A stretch of DNA of 15,664 nucleotides from Comamonadaceae bacterium (GTDB taxonomy: Bacteria; Pseudomonadota; Gammaproteobacteria; Burkholderiales; Burkholderiaceae_C), in NCBI GenBank assembly GCA_027490555.1, contig JAIXXW010000007.1, positions 1 to 15,664 on the forward strand. The letters are read 5' to 3'. Both the position numbers and the translations under genes were made by a program. Under the pieces are notes generated by a model that did no database searches, had not been told where the DNA came from, and saw nothing but the letters and a program-made list of their open reading frames with translations. Below are positions 1-6,640 of this stretch, in pieces (position 1 is the first letter of the stretch; the number at the start of each line of letters is the position of its first letter).

Positions 1-108
1 AGCTTCTGGGGCCGTCCTGCCTACATGCTGCAAATGCCCGATGGCTCGATGCTGGTCTCTGACGAGCAGCTCGGTGCCATCTACCGCATCTCGTATGCCA
101 AGCCTTGA
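1..108 (+). CDS. PQQ-type glucose/sorbosone dehydrogenase family protein, C-terminal fragment
   Basis: The open frame runs in from the left edge and ends at TGA 106-108, so only the last 35 residues are visible. They contain DGSMLVSDEQLGAIYRISY, the typical last blade of the glucose/sorbosone dehydrogenase (GSDH) beta-propeller: a 'DG-x-L-x-V-x-D' strand followed by 'G-x-I-Y-R-I'. The complete GSDH-type protein encoded at 11124-12392 ends with the matching DGALYVADEGSGMIYRV. Family members are periplasmic PQQ-dependent sugar or aldehyde dehydrogenases. The stop codon lies inside the next gene (14-base overlap), a secreted cytochrome c, which fits a translationally coupled dehydrogenase/cytochrome pair. 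The fragment is short, so substrate and full domain structure cannot be judged; another propeller protein is possible. Confidence 0.68.
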   Translation, partial: SFWGRPAYMLQMPDGSMLVSDEQLGAIYRISYAKP

Positions 109-733
109 TGGCCTGCAGCGCAGCGCACGCTGGGGGGTGGTCCTGGCAGGGGCCTTGGCCTGGACCACGCCTGCGGCGTGGGCCCAGCAGGCCTTCCAGG
201 GCGCAGCCCGGGTCAATGCCAGCATCAAGGCCCCCGAGCGCGCCGCGCAATGCGTGGCCTGCCACGGTCCGGCTGGCGTCTCCCAGATCCCCAGCATCCC
301 GTCGCTGGCGGCCCAGCCCAAAACCTTCATCGAAAACCAGCTGGTGCTGATCCGCGAAGGTTTGCGCGATGTGCCCGCCATGAAAGGCTCGCTGGACGGT
401 GTCCCGGATGCCGAACTGGTGGCCCTGGCCGCGTATTTCTCGGCCCAGCCTGCCCCGCCTGCGGCCAAGGGGCGTGTCAACAAGGCCAGCCTGGAGCGTG
501 GCCGGGAACTGGCCAAATCGGCTTTGTGTGGCACTTGCCATTTGCCACAATACCAAGGCCGTGACCAGGTTCCCCGCCTGGCCAGCCAGCAGGAGCAGTT
601 TTTGCTAGACGTGATGAAGGAATACCGTGACAAGCCCGGCCCAGGCCGCGACACGGTGATGGCCGCGGCCTTGTACGGCATCAACGATGCCCAGCTCAAA
701 GACTTGGCGCACTTTTTCGCCCACAGCCGCTGA
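95..733 (+). CDS. secreted diheme cytochrome c (c4/c553-like)
   Basis: The product is a 212-residue exported cytochrome with two haem-attachment motifs: CVACH at residues 53-57 and CGTCH at 145-149. Each begins a roughly 90-residue class-I cytochrome half, as in the cytochrome c4/c553 family. Likely sixth ligands are Met97 (VPAMKG) and Met189 (DTVMAAALYG). I chose the ATG at 95 because it is followed by a basic segment, a hydrophobic core and an AWA-QQ cleavage site near residue 30. An upstream in-frame ATG at 41 would bury this signal peptide and overlap the preceding gene by 68 bases. The start overlaps the end of a GSDH-type dehydrogenase gene by 14 bases. The likely role is accepting electrons from that dehydrogenase in the periplasm and passing them to a terminal oxidase (inference). 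No clear Shine-Dalgarno is present, consistent with coupling. Confidence 0.88.
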   Translation: MPSLDGLQRSARWGVVLAGALAWTTPAAWAQQAFQGAARVNASIKAPERAAQCVACHGPAGVSQIPSIPSLAAQPKTFIENQLVLIREGLRDVPAMKGSLDGVPDAELVALAAYFSAQPAPPAAKGRVNKASLERGRELAKSALCGTCHLPQYQGRDQVPRLASQQEQFLLDVMKEYRDKPGPGRDTVMAAALYGINDAQLKDLAHFFAHSR

Positions 734-745
734 AGCGGCGGCCGC

Positions 746-789
746 AAAAAAAGGGACAATGGGCGGCTTGGCCCTTTGGCCCCTTTTTT
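746..789 (+). terminator. long hairpin terminator, potentially bidirectional
   Basis: Arms 746-759 and 776-789 pair in one register, 12 of 14 positions, with mismatches at A756/G779 and A752/C783. An inner GGGC (761-764)/GCCC (771-774) stem closes a 6-base loop. The outer ends are an A7 run on the left and a T6 run on the right, so either strand would give a stem followed by U's. It starts 12 bases after the cytochrome c stop and clearly separates that unit from the rluF-like gene. Confidence 0.75.
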
Positions 790-804
790 GGATTTTTCAC
801 CCCC

Positions 805-1713
805 ATGACCCAGCCCTCGGCTTTCAAACGCGCCCCCCGTCCCGAAGGCAAGGGCGCAGCGGCGGCGCCCAGTGGCACCGTGCGCCTGAACAAGCGCATG
901 GCCGAGTTGCGCATGTGCTCGCGCCGCGAAGCCGATGCCTGGATCGAGCAAGGCTGGGTGTCGGTCAACGGCCAGGTGGCCCAAATGGGCCAGCAGGTCA
1001 GCTTGTCGGACCGCATCACAGTGGACCGCGCCGCCGAGCAGCAGCAAGAGCGGCAAGTCACCATCTTGCTGCACAAGCCTATGGGTTATGTCAGCGGGCA
1101 GGCCGAAGACGGGCACGAGCCCGCCATCACCCTGATCCACCCGCGCAGCCACTGGATGGGCGACCCCAGCCGACTGCGCTTCACACCGACGCAGCTGCGC
1201 GGGCTGGCCCCGGCCGGACGCCTGGACATCGACTCCACAGGCCTGCTGGTGCTGACACAAGATGGCCGCGTGGCGCGCCAGCTGATCGGTGAAGACTCGG
1301 AAATGGAAAAGGAATACCTGGTGCGCGTGGCCTACACCGGCCACGAAAACACCGCTGCGGCCTCGGCCGCATCGGCCACCTACGGCGGCAAAGCCCAGCA
1401 GCTCACAGCCATTGGCGACTTCGACCGCGTGAGCGCCAATGTGCAAGCCGTCTTCCCCGCCGCCCAACTGCAGCGCCTGCGCCACGGCCTGAGCCTGGAC
1501 GGCAAACCCCTCAAGCCTGCCAAGGTCGAGTGGCAAAACCCCGAACAGCTGCGCTTTGTGCTGACCGAAGGCAAAAAACGCCAGATCCGCCGCATGTGCG
1601 AGCAGGTGGGCCTGAAGGTGGTGGGCCTCAAGCGCATCCGCATGGGCGGCGTGCAGCTGGGCCAAATGCCCCCAGGGACCTGGCGCTATCTGGGGCCTCA
1701 CGAATCGTTTTGA
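805..1713 (+). CDS. rluF: 23S rRNA pseudouridine synthase, RluF-like (RsuA/RluB/E/F family)
   Basis: This is a 302-residue enzyme that isomerises a uridine in ribosomal RNA to pseudouridine. An S4 RNA-binding domain occupies about residues 27-75 (RLNK, then CSRREADAWIEQG). The catalytic motif GRLDIDSTGLL is at 138-148, with the nucleophilic Asp at 141. KKRQIRRMCEQVGLKV toward the C-terminus is the conserved final family motif. Length and the SRREAD..IEQG..VNG pattern match E. coli RluF (about 290 residues; 23S U2604) better than RsuA, but exact site specificity cannot be read from sequence. There is an Ala/Gly/Pro-rich N-terminal extension before the S4 domain and an extra segment of about 20 residues (roughly 112-134) before the catalytic motif. 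The ATG at 805 is the first start after the upstream terminator; I see no strong Shine-Dalgarno. Confidence 0.85.
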   Translation: MTQPSAFKRAPRPEGKGAAAAPSGTVRLNKRMAELRMCSRREADAWIEQGWVSVNGQVAQMGQQVSLSDRITVDRAAEQQQERQVTILLHKPMGYVSGQAEDGHEPAITLIHPRSHWMGDPSRLRFTPTQLRGLAPAGRLDIDSTGLLVLTQDGRVARQLIGEDSEMEKEYLVRVAYTGHENTAAASAASATYGGKAQQLTAIGDFDRVSANVQAVFPAAQLQRLRHGLSLDGKPLKPAKVEWQNPEQLRFVLTEGKKRQIRRMCEQVGLKVVGLKRIRMGGVQLGQMPPGTWRYLGPHESF

Positions 1714-1716
1714 CCC

Positions 1717-1745
1717 CTTGAAATCCCCCTTGGACGCCCCCATCT
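1717..1745 (+). promoter_or_regulatory. sigma-32 heat-shock promoter of htpG
   Basis: CTTGAAA at 1717-1723 and CCCCATCT at 1738-1745 are separated by 14 bases. Both elements and the spacing match the established sigma-32 consensus CTTGAAA-N(11-16)-CCCCATNT without a mismatch. The -35 element begins 4 bases after the rluF stop codon. The -10 element lies in the left arm and loop of the rluF terminator. Predicted transcription start is about 1751-1753, giving an htpG leader of about 35 bases. Confidence 0.88.
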
Positions 1746-1763
1746 GTGGGGCGTTCTTGTTTT
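1734..1763 (+). terminator. intrinsic terminator of rluF
   Basis: ACGCCCC (1734-1740) pairs perfectly with GGGGCGT (1748-1754) around a 7-base loop, followed by the T-rich stretch TCTTGTTTT. It begins about 20 bases after the rluF stop. It overlaps the -10 region of the htpG heat-shock promoter. Confidence 0.75.
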
Positions 1764-1786
1764 CTGACCTTTTTTGTTGAACCGCC

Positions 1787-3754
1787 ATGAGCAAACAAAC
1801 CCATGCCTTTCAGGCCGAAGTCGCACAACTGCTGCACCTGGTCACCCACTCGCTGTACTCCAACCAAGAGATTTTTCTGCGCGAGCTCATCTCCAACGCT
1901 TCGGACGCCTGCGACAAGCTGCGCTTTGAAGCGCTGAACCACAACGCCCTGTACGAAGACGCGCCCGATCTGCAGGTGCGCTTGTCCTTTGACAAAAACG
2001 CCAAGACCCTGACGATCACCGACAACGGCATCGGCATGACGGCGCAAGAGGCGATTGACCACCTGGGCACCATCGCCAAGAGCGGCACCAAGGACTTCAT
2101 GAGCCGGCTCAGTGGCGACCAAAAGCAGGACGCGCAGCTGATCGGCCAGTTTGGCGTCGGTTTTTATTCGGGCTTCATCGTGGCCGACAAGATCACCGTG
2201 GAAACCCGCCGTGCGGGCGCCAAGCCCGAAGAAGGCGTACGCTGGATCAGCGCCGGCACAGGCGACTTTGAGGTCGAGACCATCACCCGCGCCGAACGCG
2301 GCACCAGCGTGATCTTGCACTTGCGCGAAGAAGCGCTGGAGTACGCCAACACCTGGAAGCTCAAGGAGATCGTCGGCAAATACTCCGACCACATCAGCCT
2401 GCCCATCCTGATGGAAAAGGAAGAGTGGAAAGACGGCGAGCTGATCGACCCCCACGACGAAAACGGCGGCCGCCAGCCTGGCGGCATGGTCAAGACGGGC
2501 GAATGGGAAACCATCAACAAAGCCAGCGCCTTGTGGACCCGCCCCAAGAAAGACATCAGCGATGAACAGTACGCCGACTTCTACAAACAGATCAGCCGCG
2601 ACTTTGAAGCCCCGCTGACCTGGACCCACAACCGCGTGGAAGGCAGCACCGAATACACCCAGCTGCTCTACATCCCTGGCAAAGCGCCCCATGACCTGTG
2701 GAACCGCGACAAGAAAGCGGGCATCAAGCTGTACGTCAAGCGCGTGTTCATCATGGACGATGCCGAAGCCCTGATGCCCAGCTACCTGCGCTTCGTCAAG
2801 GGCGTGGTGGACTCGGCCGATCTGCCGCTGAACGTCAGCCGCGAGCTGCTGCAAGAAAGCCGCGATGTCAAAGCCATCCGCGAAGGCTGCACCAAGCGGG
2901 TGCTGTCGATGCTGGAAGACCTGGCCAAGCACGACAAGGCGCCTGAGAGCACCGACGGGGTGACGGATGTCCTGAGTGAGGAAGACAAAGCCAAACTGGG
3001 GCAATATGCCAAGTTCTACGCCGAATTCGGCGCGGTGCTCAAAGAAGGCCTGGGCGAAGACTTTGCCAACCGCGAGCGCCTGCTCAAATTGCTGCGTTTT
3101 GCATCGACCACCAGCGACACCTTGAGTGTGAGCTTTGCTGACTACAAGGCCCGCATGAAGGACGGCCAGGACGCGATCTACTACATCACCGCCGACACCC
3201 TGGCCGCTGCCAAGAACAGCCCCCAGCTGGAAGTCTTCAAGAAAAAAGGCATCGAGGTGTTGCTGATGACCGACCGCGTCGACGAATGGGCGCTGAACTT
3301 TGTGCACGAGTTCGACGGCACCCCGCTGCAGAGCGTGGCCAAGGGTGCGTTTGACCTGGGCAAGCTGCAGGACGAAGAAGAAAAGAAAGCGGCCGAAACC
3401 GCCGCCGAGACCTTCAAGCCCGTGCTGGCCAAGTTGAAGGAGGCGCTCAAGGACAAAGCCGAGGACGTGCGCGTGACCAGCCGCCTGGTGGACAGCCCCG
3501 CCTGCCTGGTGGTGACCGACGACGGCATGAGCATGCAACTGGCCCGCATGCTCAAGCAAGCCGGTCAAAAAGCCCCCGACGTCAAGCCGGTGCTGGAGGT
3601 CAACCCCGAGCACGCGCTGGTCAAAAAGCTCGACGGCTCGGTGCATTTCCACGACCTGGCCCACATCCTGTTCGACCAGGCCTTGCTGGCCGAAGGCGGC
3701 CTGCCCGAAGACCCGGCGGCCTATGTCAAGCGGGTCAATGCCCTGCTGAGCTGA
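1787..3754 (+). CDS. htpG: molecular chaperone HtpG (bacterial Hsp90)
   Basis: This 655-residue cytosolic ATP-dependent chaperone is slightly longer than E. coli HtpG (624). The N-terminal GHKL ATPase domain shows all hallmark motifs: LRELISNASDA at 31-41 with the catalytic Glu33, DNGIGM at 79-84 with the adenine-binding Asp79, IAKSGT at 96-101, and GQFGVGFYS at 120-128. The middle domain follows, including LPLNVSRELLQES with the conserved Arg-containing loop that contacts ATP. The C-terminal dimerisation region is complete and the eukaryotic MEEVD tail is absent, as usual for bacteria. The gene stands alone between the rluF terminator and a hairpin. It is preceded by a consensus sigma-32 promoter, so heat induction is expected. 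No good Shine-Dalgarno precedes the ATG. Confidence 0.98.
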   Translation: MSKQTHAFQAEVAQLLHLVTHSLYSNQEIFLRELISNASDACDKLRFEALNHNALYEDAPDLQVRLSFDKNAKTLTITDNGIGMTAQEAIDHLGTIAKSGTKDFMSRLSGDQKQDAQLIGQFGVGFYSGFIVADKITVETRRAGAKPEEGVRWISAGTGDFEVETITRAERGTSVILHLREEALEYANTWKLKEIVGKYSDHISLPILMEKEEWKDGELIDPHDENGGRQPGGMVKTGEWETINKASALWTRPKKDISDEQYADFYKQISRDFEAPLTWTHNRVEGSTEYTQLLYIPGKAPHDLWNRDKKAGIKLYVKRVFIMDDAEALMPSYLRFVKGVVDSADLPLNVSRELLQESRDVKAIREGCTKRVLSMLEDLAKHDKAPESTDGVTDVLSEEDKAKLGQYAKFYAEFGAVLKEGLGEDFANRERLLKLLRFASTTSDTLSVSFADYKARMKDGQDAIYYITADTLAAAKNSPQLEVFKKKGIEVLLMTDRVDEWALNFVHEFDGTPLQSVAKGAFDLGKLQDEEEKKAAETAAETFKPVLAKLKEALKDKAEDVRVTSRLVDSPACLVVTDDGMSMQLARMLKQAGQKAPDVKPVLEVNPEHALVKKLDGSVHFHDLAHILFDQALLAEGGLPEDPAAYVKRVNALLS

Positions 3755-3784
3755 GCCCGGCGCTGTCTGGACGGGGCGGTGTGG

Positions 3785-3817
3785 CCTGGGGGCGGCGCCA
3801 GGGGCCAGCCGCCCAGG
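3785..3817 (+). terminator. GC-rich hairpin after htpG
   Basis: CCTGGG (3785-3790) plus CGGC (3793-3796) pair with GCCG (3808-3811) plus CCCAGG (3812-3817), with a 2-base bulge on the left arm. There is no T run, so it is at best an mRNA 3'-end structure or a weak or Rho-assisted terminator for htpG. Confidence 0.3.
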
Positions 3818-3843
3818 AGACAAGCCCGCCGCACGCGATCGGC

Positions 3844-3849
3844 TAAATT
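3844..3849 (+). promoter_or_regulatory. -10-like element of the MFS gene (leaderless start)
   Basis: TAAATT ends exactly 6 bases before the ATG at 3856. It keeps the two most important -10 bases (A at position 2, T at position 6). With standard geometry transcription would begin on the A of the ATG. No convincing -35 is visible. Confidence 0.4.
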
Positions 3850-3855
3850 GGGTCC

Positions 3856-5085
3856 ATGCACAGCACCCCGGCCGACCCCGCCCTCATCGATTCGCGCCAA
3901 GCCGCCTGGCGCTTGCTCATCACGCTGGGGCTGGTGGTGTTGGGCAACAGCAGCATGTACATCGTCTCTGTCGTGCTGCCGGCTGTGCAGACCGAGTTCG
4001 GCGTGGGCCGGGCCGATGCTTCCCTGCCCTACACCCTGATGATGGTCAGCCTGGGCCTGGGCGGTTTGCTCACCGGGCGCATGGCCGACCGCCATGGCCT
4101 GATGCCGGTGTTGTGGGTCGGTGCCTTGGCCGTCTGCGCTGGCTTTGTTTGGGCCAGCCTGTCGGGCAGCATCTGGGCTTTTGGCATGGCCCACGCGCTG
4201 ATGGGCTTTGTGGGCAGTTCCTCCACCTTCGCGCCCTTGATGGCCGACACCGCCCTGTGGTGGAACCGGCGTCGGGGCATTGCCGTGGCGATCTGTGCCA
4301 GTGGCAACTACATCGCGGGCACCATCTGGCCACCCCTGGTGCAGCACGGTGTGGAGACCATCGGCTGGCGCCAGACCTACCTGTTGTTGGGGATTTTTTG
4401 CGGGGTGGGCATGTTGTTGCTGGCCCTGCGCATGCGCCAGCGCCCCCCGCTGGTGACCCTGACCCCGGCCAACGCCGCCGCCCCGGTGCTGGACCGCGAG
4501 CGTCCGTTTGGCCTGCAGCCCTTTCAGGCGCAGAGCCTGCTGTGGGTGGCGGGCCTGGCCTGCTGCGTGGCCATGTCCATGCCCCAGGTGCACATCGTGG
4601 CCTATTGCACCGACCTGGGTTTTGGCGCCGCCCGCGGTGCCGAAATGCTCTCGCTCATGCTGGCCTGCGGCATCGTCAGCCGCCTGGTCTTTGGCATGAT
4701 CAGCGACCGCATCGGCGGTATCCGCACCTTGCTTTTGGGCTCGTTTTTGCAAGGTGTGGCGCTTTTGCTGTTCCTGCCCTTCGACGGCATGGTGCCCCTG
4801 TACATCGTCTCGGCCATGTTCGGGCTGTTTCAGGGCGGCATCGTGCCGTCCTACGCCATCGTCATCCGTGAACACTTCAAGCCGCAGGAGGCCGGGGGCC
4901 GGGTGGGGGCCGTCATCATGGCCACCTTGCTGGGCATGGCGCTGGGCGGCTGGATGTCGGGCTGGGTGTTTGACCTGACGGGCAGTTACCACGCCGCCTT
5001 TTTGAACGGCATCGCCTGGAACCTGCTGAACCTGTGCATCGTCAGCTGGATTTTCTGGCGGGTGCGCCGCACAGAACGCGCCTGA
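3856..5085 (+). CDS. major facilitator superfamily transporter (OFA/monocarboxylate-carrier-like)
   Basis: This is a 409-residue inner-membrane carrier with about 12 hydrophobic segments and a cytoplasmic central loop around residues 192-228. The MFS signature loop GRMADRHG is at 74-81, between helices 2 and 3. The equivalent second-half motif, GMISDRIGG, is near 280-288. MPQVHIVAYCTDLG (242-255), at the start of the second half, resembles the 'H-x-x-x-Y-x-x-D-x-G' region of oxalate/formate-antiporter and monocarboxylate-type MFS proteins, so a small organic acid is a reasonable but unproven substrate. The gene is transcribed alone. It is followed after 12 bases by srkA in the opposite direction, and no catabolic neighbour points to a substrate. 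Confidence 0.88.
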   Translation: MHSTPADPALIDSRQAAWRLLITLGLVVLGNSSMYIVSVVLPAVQTEFGVGRADASLPYTLMMVSLGLGGLLTGRMADRHGLMPVLWVGALAVCAGFVWASLSGSIWAFGMAHALMGFVGSSSTFAPLMADTALWWNRRRGIAVAICASGNYIAGTIWPPLVQHGVETIGWRQTYLLLGIFCGVGMLLLALRMRQRPPLVTLTPANAAAPVLDRERPFGLQPFQAQSLLWVAGLACCVAMSMPQVHIVAYCTDLGFGAARGAEMLSLMLACGIVSRLVFGMISDRIGGIRTLLLGSFLQGVALLLFLPFDGMVPLYIVSAMFGLFQGGIVPSYAIVIREHFKPQEAGGRVGAVIMATLLGMALGGWMSGWVFDLTGSYHAAFLNGIAWNLLNLCIVSWIFWRVRRTERA

Positions 5086-5097
5086 GCAGCGGCCGCC

Positions 5098-6117
5098 TCA
5101 AACCACCAGGGGTGGCTCGCGCATCTGCTCGACCTGCTCTTGCAGCATCAGCACCTGGCCACGCCAATAATCGGGCGTGCCAAACCACGGAAAGTTGATC
5201 GGGAAAATCGGATCTTGCCAGCGCCGCGCCAGCCAGGCGCTGTAGTGGATCAAGCGCAGCGTGCGCAGCGGCTCGATCAGGTTCAACTCGGCGCGATCAA
5301 AGTCGCGCACCTGCTCATAACCGTCGAGCAGCGCCGACAGTTGCTGCGTGCGCTGGCGGCGGTCACCCGACAGCAGCATCCACAAATCCTGCACGGCCGG
5401 CCCCATGCGGGCGTCGTCCAGGTCCACAAAGTGCGGCCCCCCACCGGGCAGCTCCGCAGGGGTCCACAAGATGTTGCCGGGGTGGCAATCGCCATGCAGC
5501 CGCAGCGCGCCACGGTGTGAAGCACCTGGCGCCATTTTTTCTTGCACCAGCGCCAGCGCCGCCTCGAAGGCTTCGCGCCATTCACGCTCGACCTCCAACG
5601 GGATCATCTGCTGGGTGTGCAGCCAGTGGGCAGGTTCCTGGGCAAAGGTCTGCACATCCAGGCTGGGACGGTGCACAAAAGGCCTGGCTGCACCCACGCT
5701 GTGCATGCGGGCCAGAAAGCGGCCGATCCAGGCCAGCACGTCCTCATCGTCCAACTCGGGCGCGCGACCACCGCGCAAGGGACTGAGCGAAAAATCAAAA
5801 CCCGCGCCTCGGTGCAAGGTCTGCCCGTTCAGCACCAAAGGGGCCACCACCGGCACTTCGGCCGCCAGGAGTTCGGCGGCAAAGTCGTGCTCCTCCAGAA
5901 TCTGTGCGCGGCTCCAGCGGCCGGGGCGGTAAAACTTGAGCACGACGGTCGCATGGCCTTGCACCGGCTCGTCCAGGTGGACGCGATAGACCCGGTTTTC
6001 GTAAGAGCTCAGCGCCAGCAAGCGGCCGTCGGGCCACAGCCCCAGATCGCTCAGGGCGTCCATCACCCGCTCGGGTGTGAGTTCGGCATAGGGGTGCGCG
6101 GCCATCGGTTCGTTCAT
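5098..6117 (-). CDS. srkA: stress response kinase SrkA (YihE/RdoA), Ser/Thr protein kinase
   Basis: The 339-residue protein has the aminoglycoside-phosphotransferase-type kinase fold and aligns along its whole length with E. coli SrkA (YihE, 328 residues). Visible features are SYENRVY at 38-44, the nucleotide-binding Lys61 in VVLKFYRP, and EEH at 75-77. The catalytic loop LHGDCHPGNILW (207-218) carries Asp210 and Asn215. The metal-binding FVDLDDARMGPAVQDLWMLL (230-249) carries Asp232. The C-terminal RRWQDPIFPINFPWF block is also typical. In E. coli this kinase protects against envelope and oxidative stress; the same role here is inferred. It is divergent from the K+ channel gene and convergent with the MFS gene. 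A second ATG four codons downstream is an alternative start. Confidence 0.95.
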   Translation of the reverse strand: MNEPMAAHPYAELTPERVMDALSDLGLWPDGRLLALSSYENRVYRVHLDEPVQGHATVVLKFYRPGRWSRAQILEEHDFAAELLAAEVPVVAPLVLNGQTLHRGAGFDFSLSPLRGGRAPELDDEDVLAWIGRFLARMHSVGAARPFVHRPSLDVQTFAQEPAHWLHTQQMIPLEVEREWREAFEAALALVQEKMAPGASHRGALRLHGDCHPGNILWTPAELPGGGPHFVDLDDARMGPAVQDLWMLLSGDRRQRTQQLSALLDGYEQVRDFDRAELNLIEPLRTLRLIHYSAWLARRWQDPIFPINFPWFGTPDYWRGQVLMLQEQVEQMREPPLVV

Positions 6118-6123
6118 GCGGCG

Positions 6124-6129
6124 ATTGTG
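6124..6129 (-). promoter_or_regulatory. -10-like element of srkA (leaderless start)
   Basis: On the minus strand CACAAT ends exactly 6 bases before the srkA ATG. It matches TATAAT at 4 of 6 positions, including A2 and T6. It would place +1 on the start codon. The -35 region is not recognisable. Confidence 0.4.
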
Positions 6130-6199
6130 ACCGAGTGCTCTGGCCTGCCCCGCCTGCGCGGTGGGGCATGGCCCCTGCCCAGCCCGGGCCCGGATCGGT

Positions 6200-6205
6200 G
6201 AAAAT
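6200..6205 (+). promoter_or_regulatory. -10-like element of the K+ channel gene (leaderless start)
   Basis: GAAAAT ends exactly 6 bases before the ATG at 6212. It matches TATAAT at 4 of 6 positions, including A2 and T6. The same spacing is found in front of three other genes of the window. No clear -35 is present. Confidence 0.38.
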
Positions 6206-6211
6206 CAGGCC

Positions 6212-6640
6212 ATGCCCACCGAACGCCGCCGACTTCGCCAACGGATCCGCCGCGGACTGCTTTATTCCCTGGCACTCACCTTGACCATTTTAGGACTGGG
6301 CGGGGTGGGCTTTTGGCTCATCGATCCGCAGATCCAGACCTTGTCGGACGGCCTGTGGCTGGCCTTCACCACGGCCGCCACCGTGGGCTTTGGCGATCTG
6401 GTGCCCTCCACGCCCGCTTCGCGCCTGTTTTCGGTGGTGGTGGTCTTGCTGGGCCTGGCGGTGCTGTCGCTGGTGACGGCTTCCTTGTCCGCGATTTTTG
6501 TGGAACAGGAGGTCGAGGCCGAAGACCGGCAGATTGAAAAGGACCTGATGCGCGAAATCACCCGCCTGCACGACGAAGTGGCCCAACTGCGCCAGGAAGT
6601 GCAGCAGGGCCGCAGCGCGCCACCGGGCAGCGCTCAGTGA
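6212..6640 (+). CDS. small two-helix potassium channel family protein
   Basis: The product is a 142-residue inner-membrane protein with the ion-channel (Ion_trans_2) layout: basic N-terminus, TM1 at about 16-37, pore helix 46-57, selectivity filter TVGFGD at 57-62, and TM2 at about 71-97. An acidic heptad-like helix follows (about 98-132, EAEDRQIEKDLMREITRL), suited to coiled-coil tetramer assembly. There is no RCK/TrkA-N regulatory domain. TVGFGD matches the K+ filter T-V-G-Y/F-G. I start at 6212 rather than the in-frame ATG at 6161 because the extra 17 residues are unlike a membrane-protein N-terminus and a -10-like box sits just upstream of 6212. The 3' end overlaps the convergent enoyl-CoA hydratase gene by 7 bases. 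Confidence 0.88.
   Translation: MPTERRRLRQRIRRGLLYSLALTLTILGLGGVGFWLIDPQIQTLSDGLWLAFTTAATVGFGDLVPSTPASRLFSVVVVLLGLAVLSLVTASLSAIFVEQEVEAEDRQIEKDLMREITRLHDEVAQLRQEVQQGRSAPPGSAQ

Noticed and set aside
41..94. Earlier start for the diheme cytochrome c
   Set aside because: It would add 18 residues before the signal peptide and deepen the overlap with the preceding gene.
1628..3823. Minus-strand open frame of about 731 codons antisense to htpG
   Set aside because: It is a codon-bias shadow of htpG. The translation is Val/Gln/Phe/Gly-rich without motifs, and it spans the htpG promoter and terminator region.
3721..4992. Minus-strand open frame of about 423 codons antisense to the MFS gene
   Set aside because: His/Gln/Gly/Ala-rich translation with no membrane or enzyme signature. 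The plus strand encodes a clear 12-helix MFS protein.
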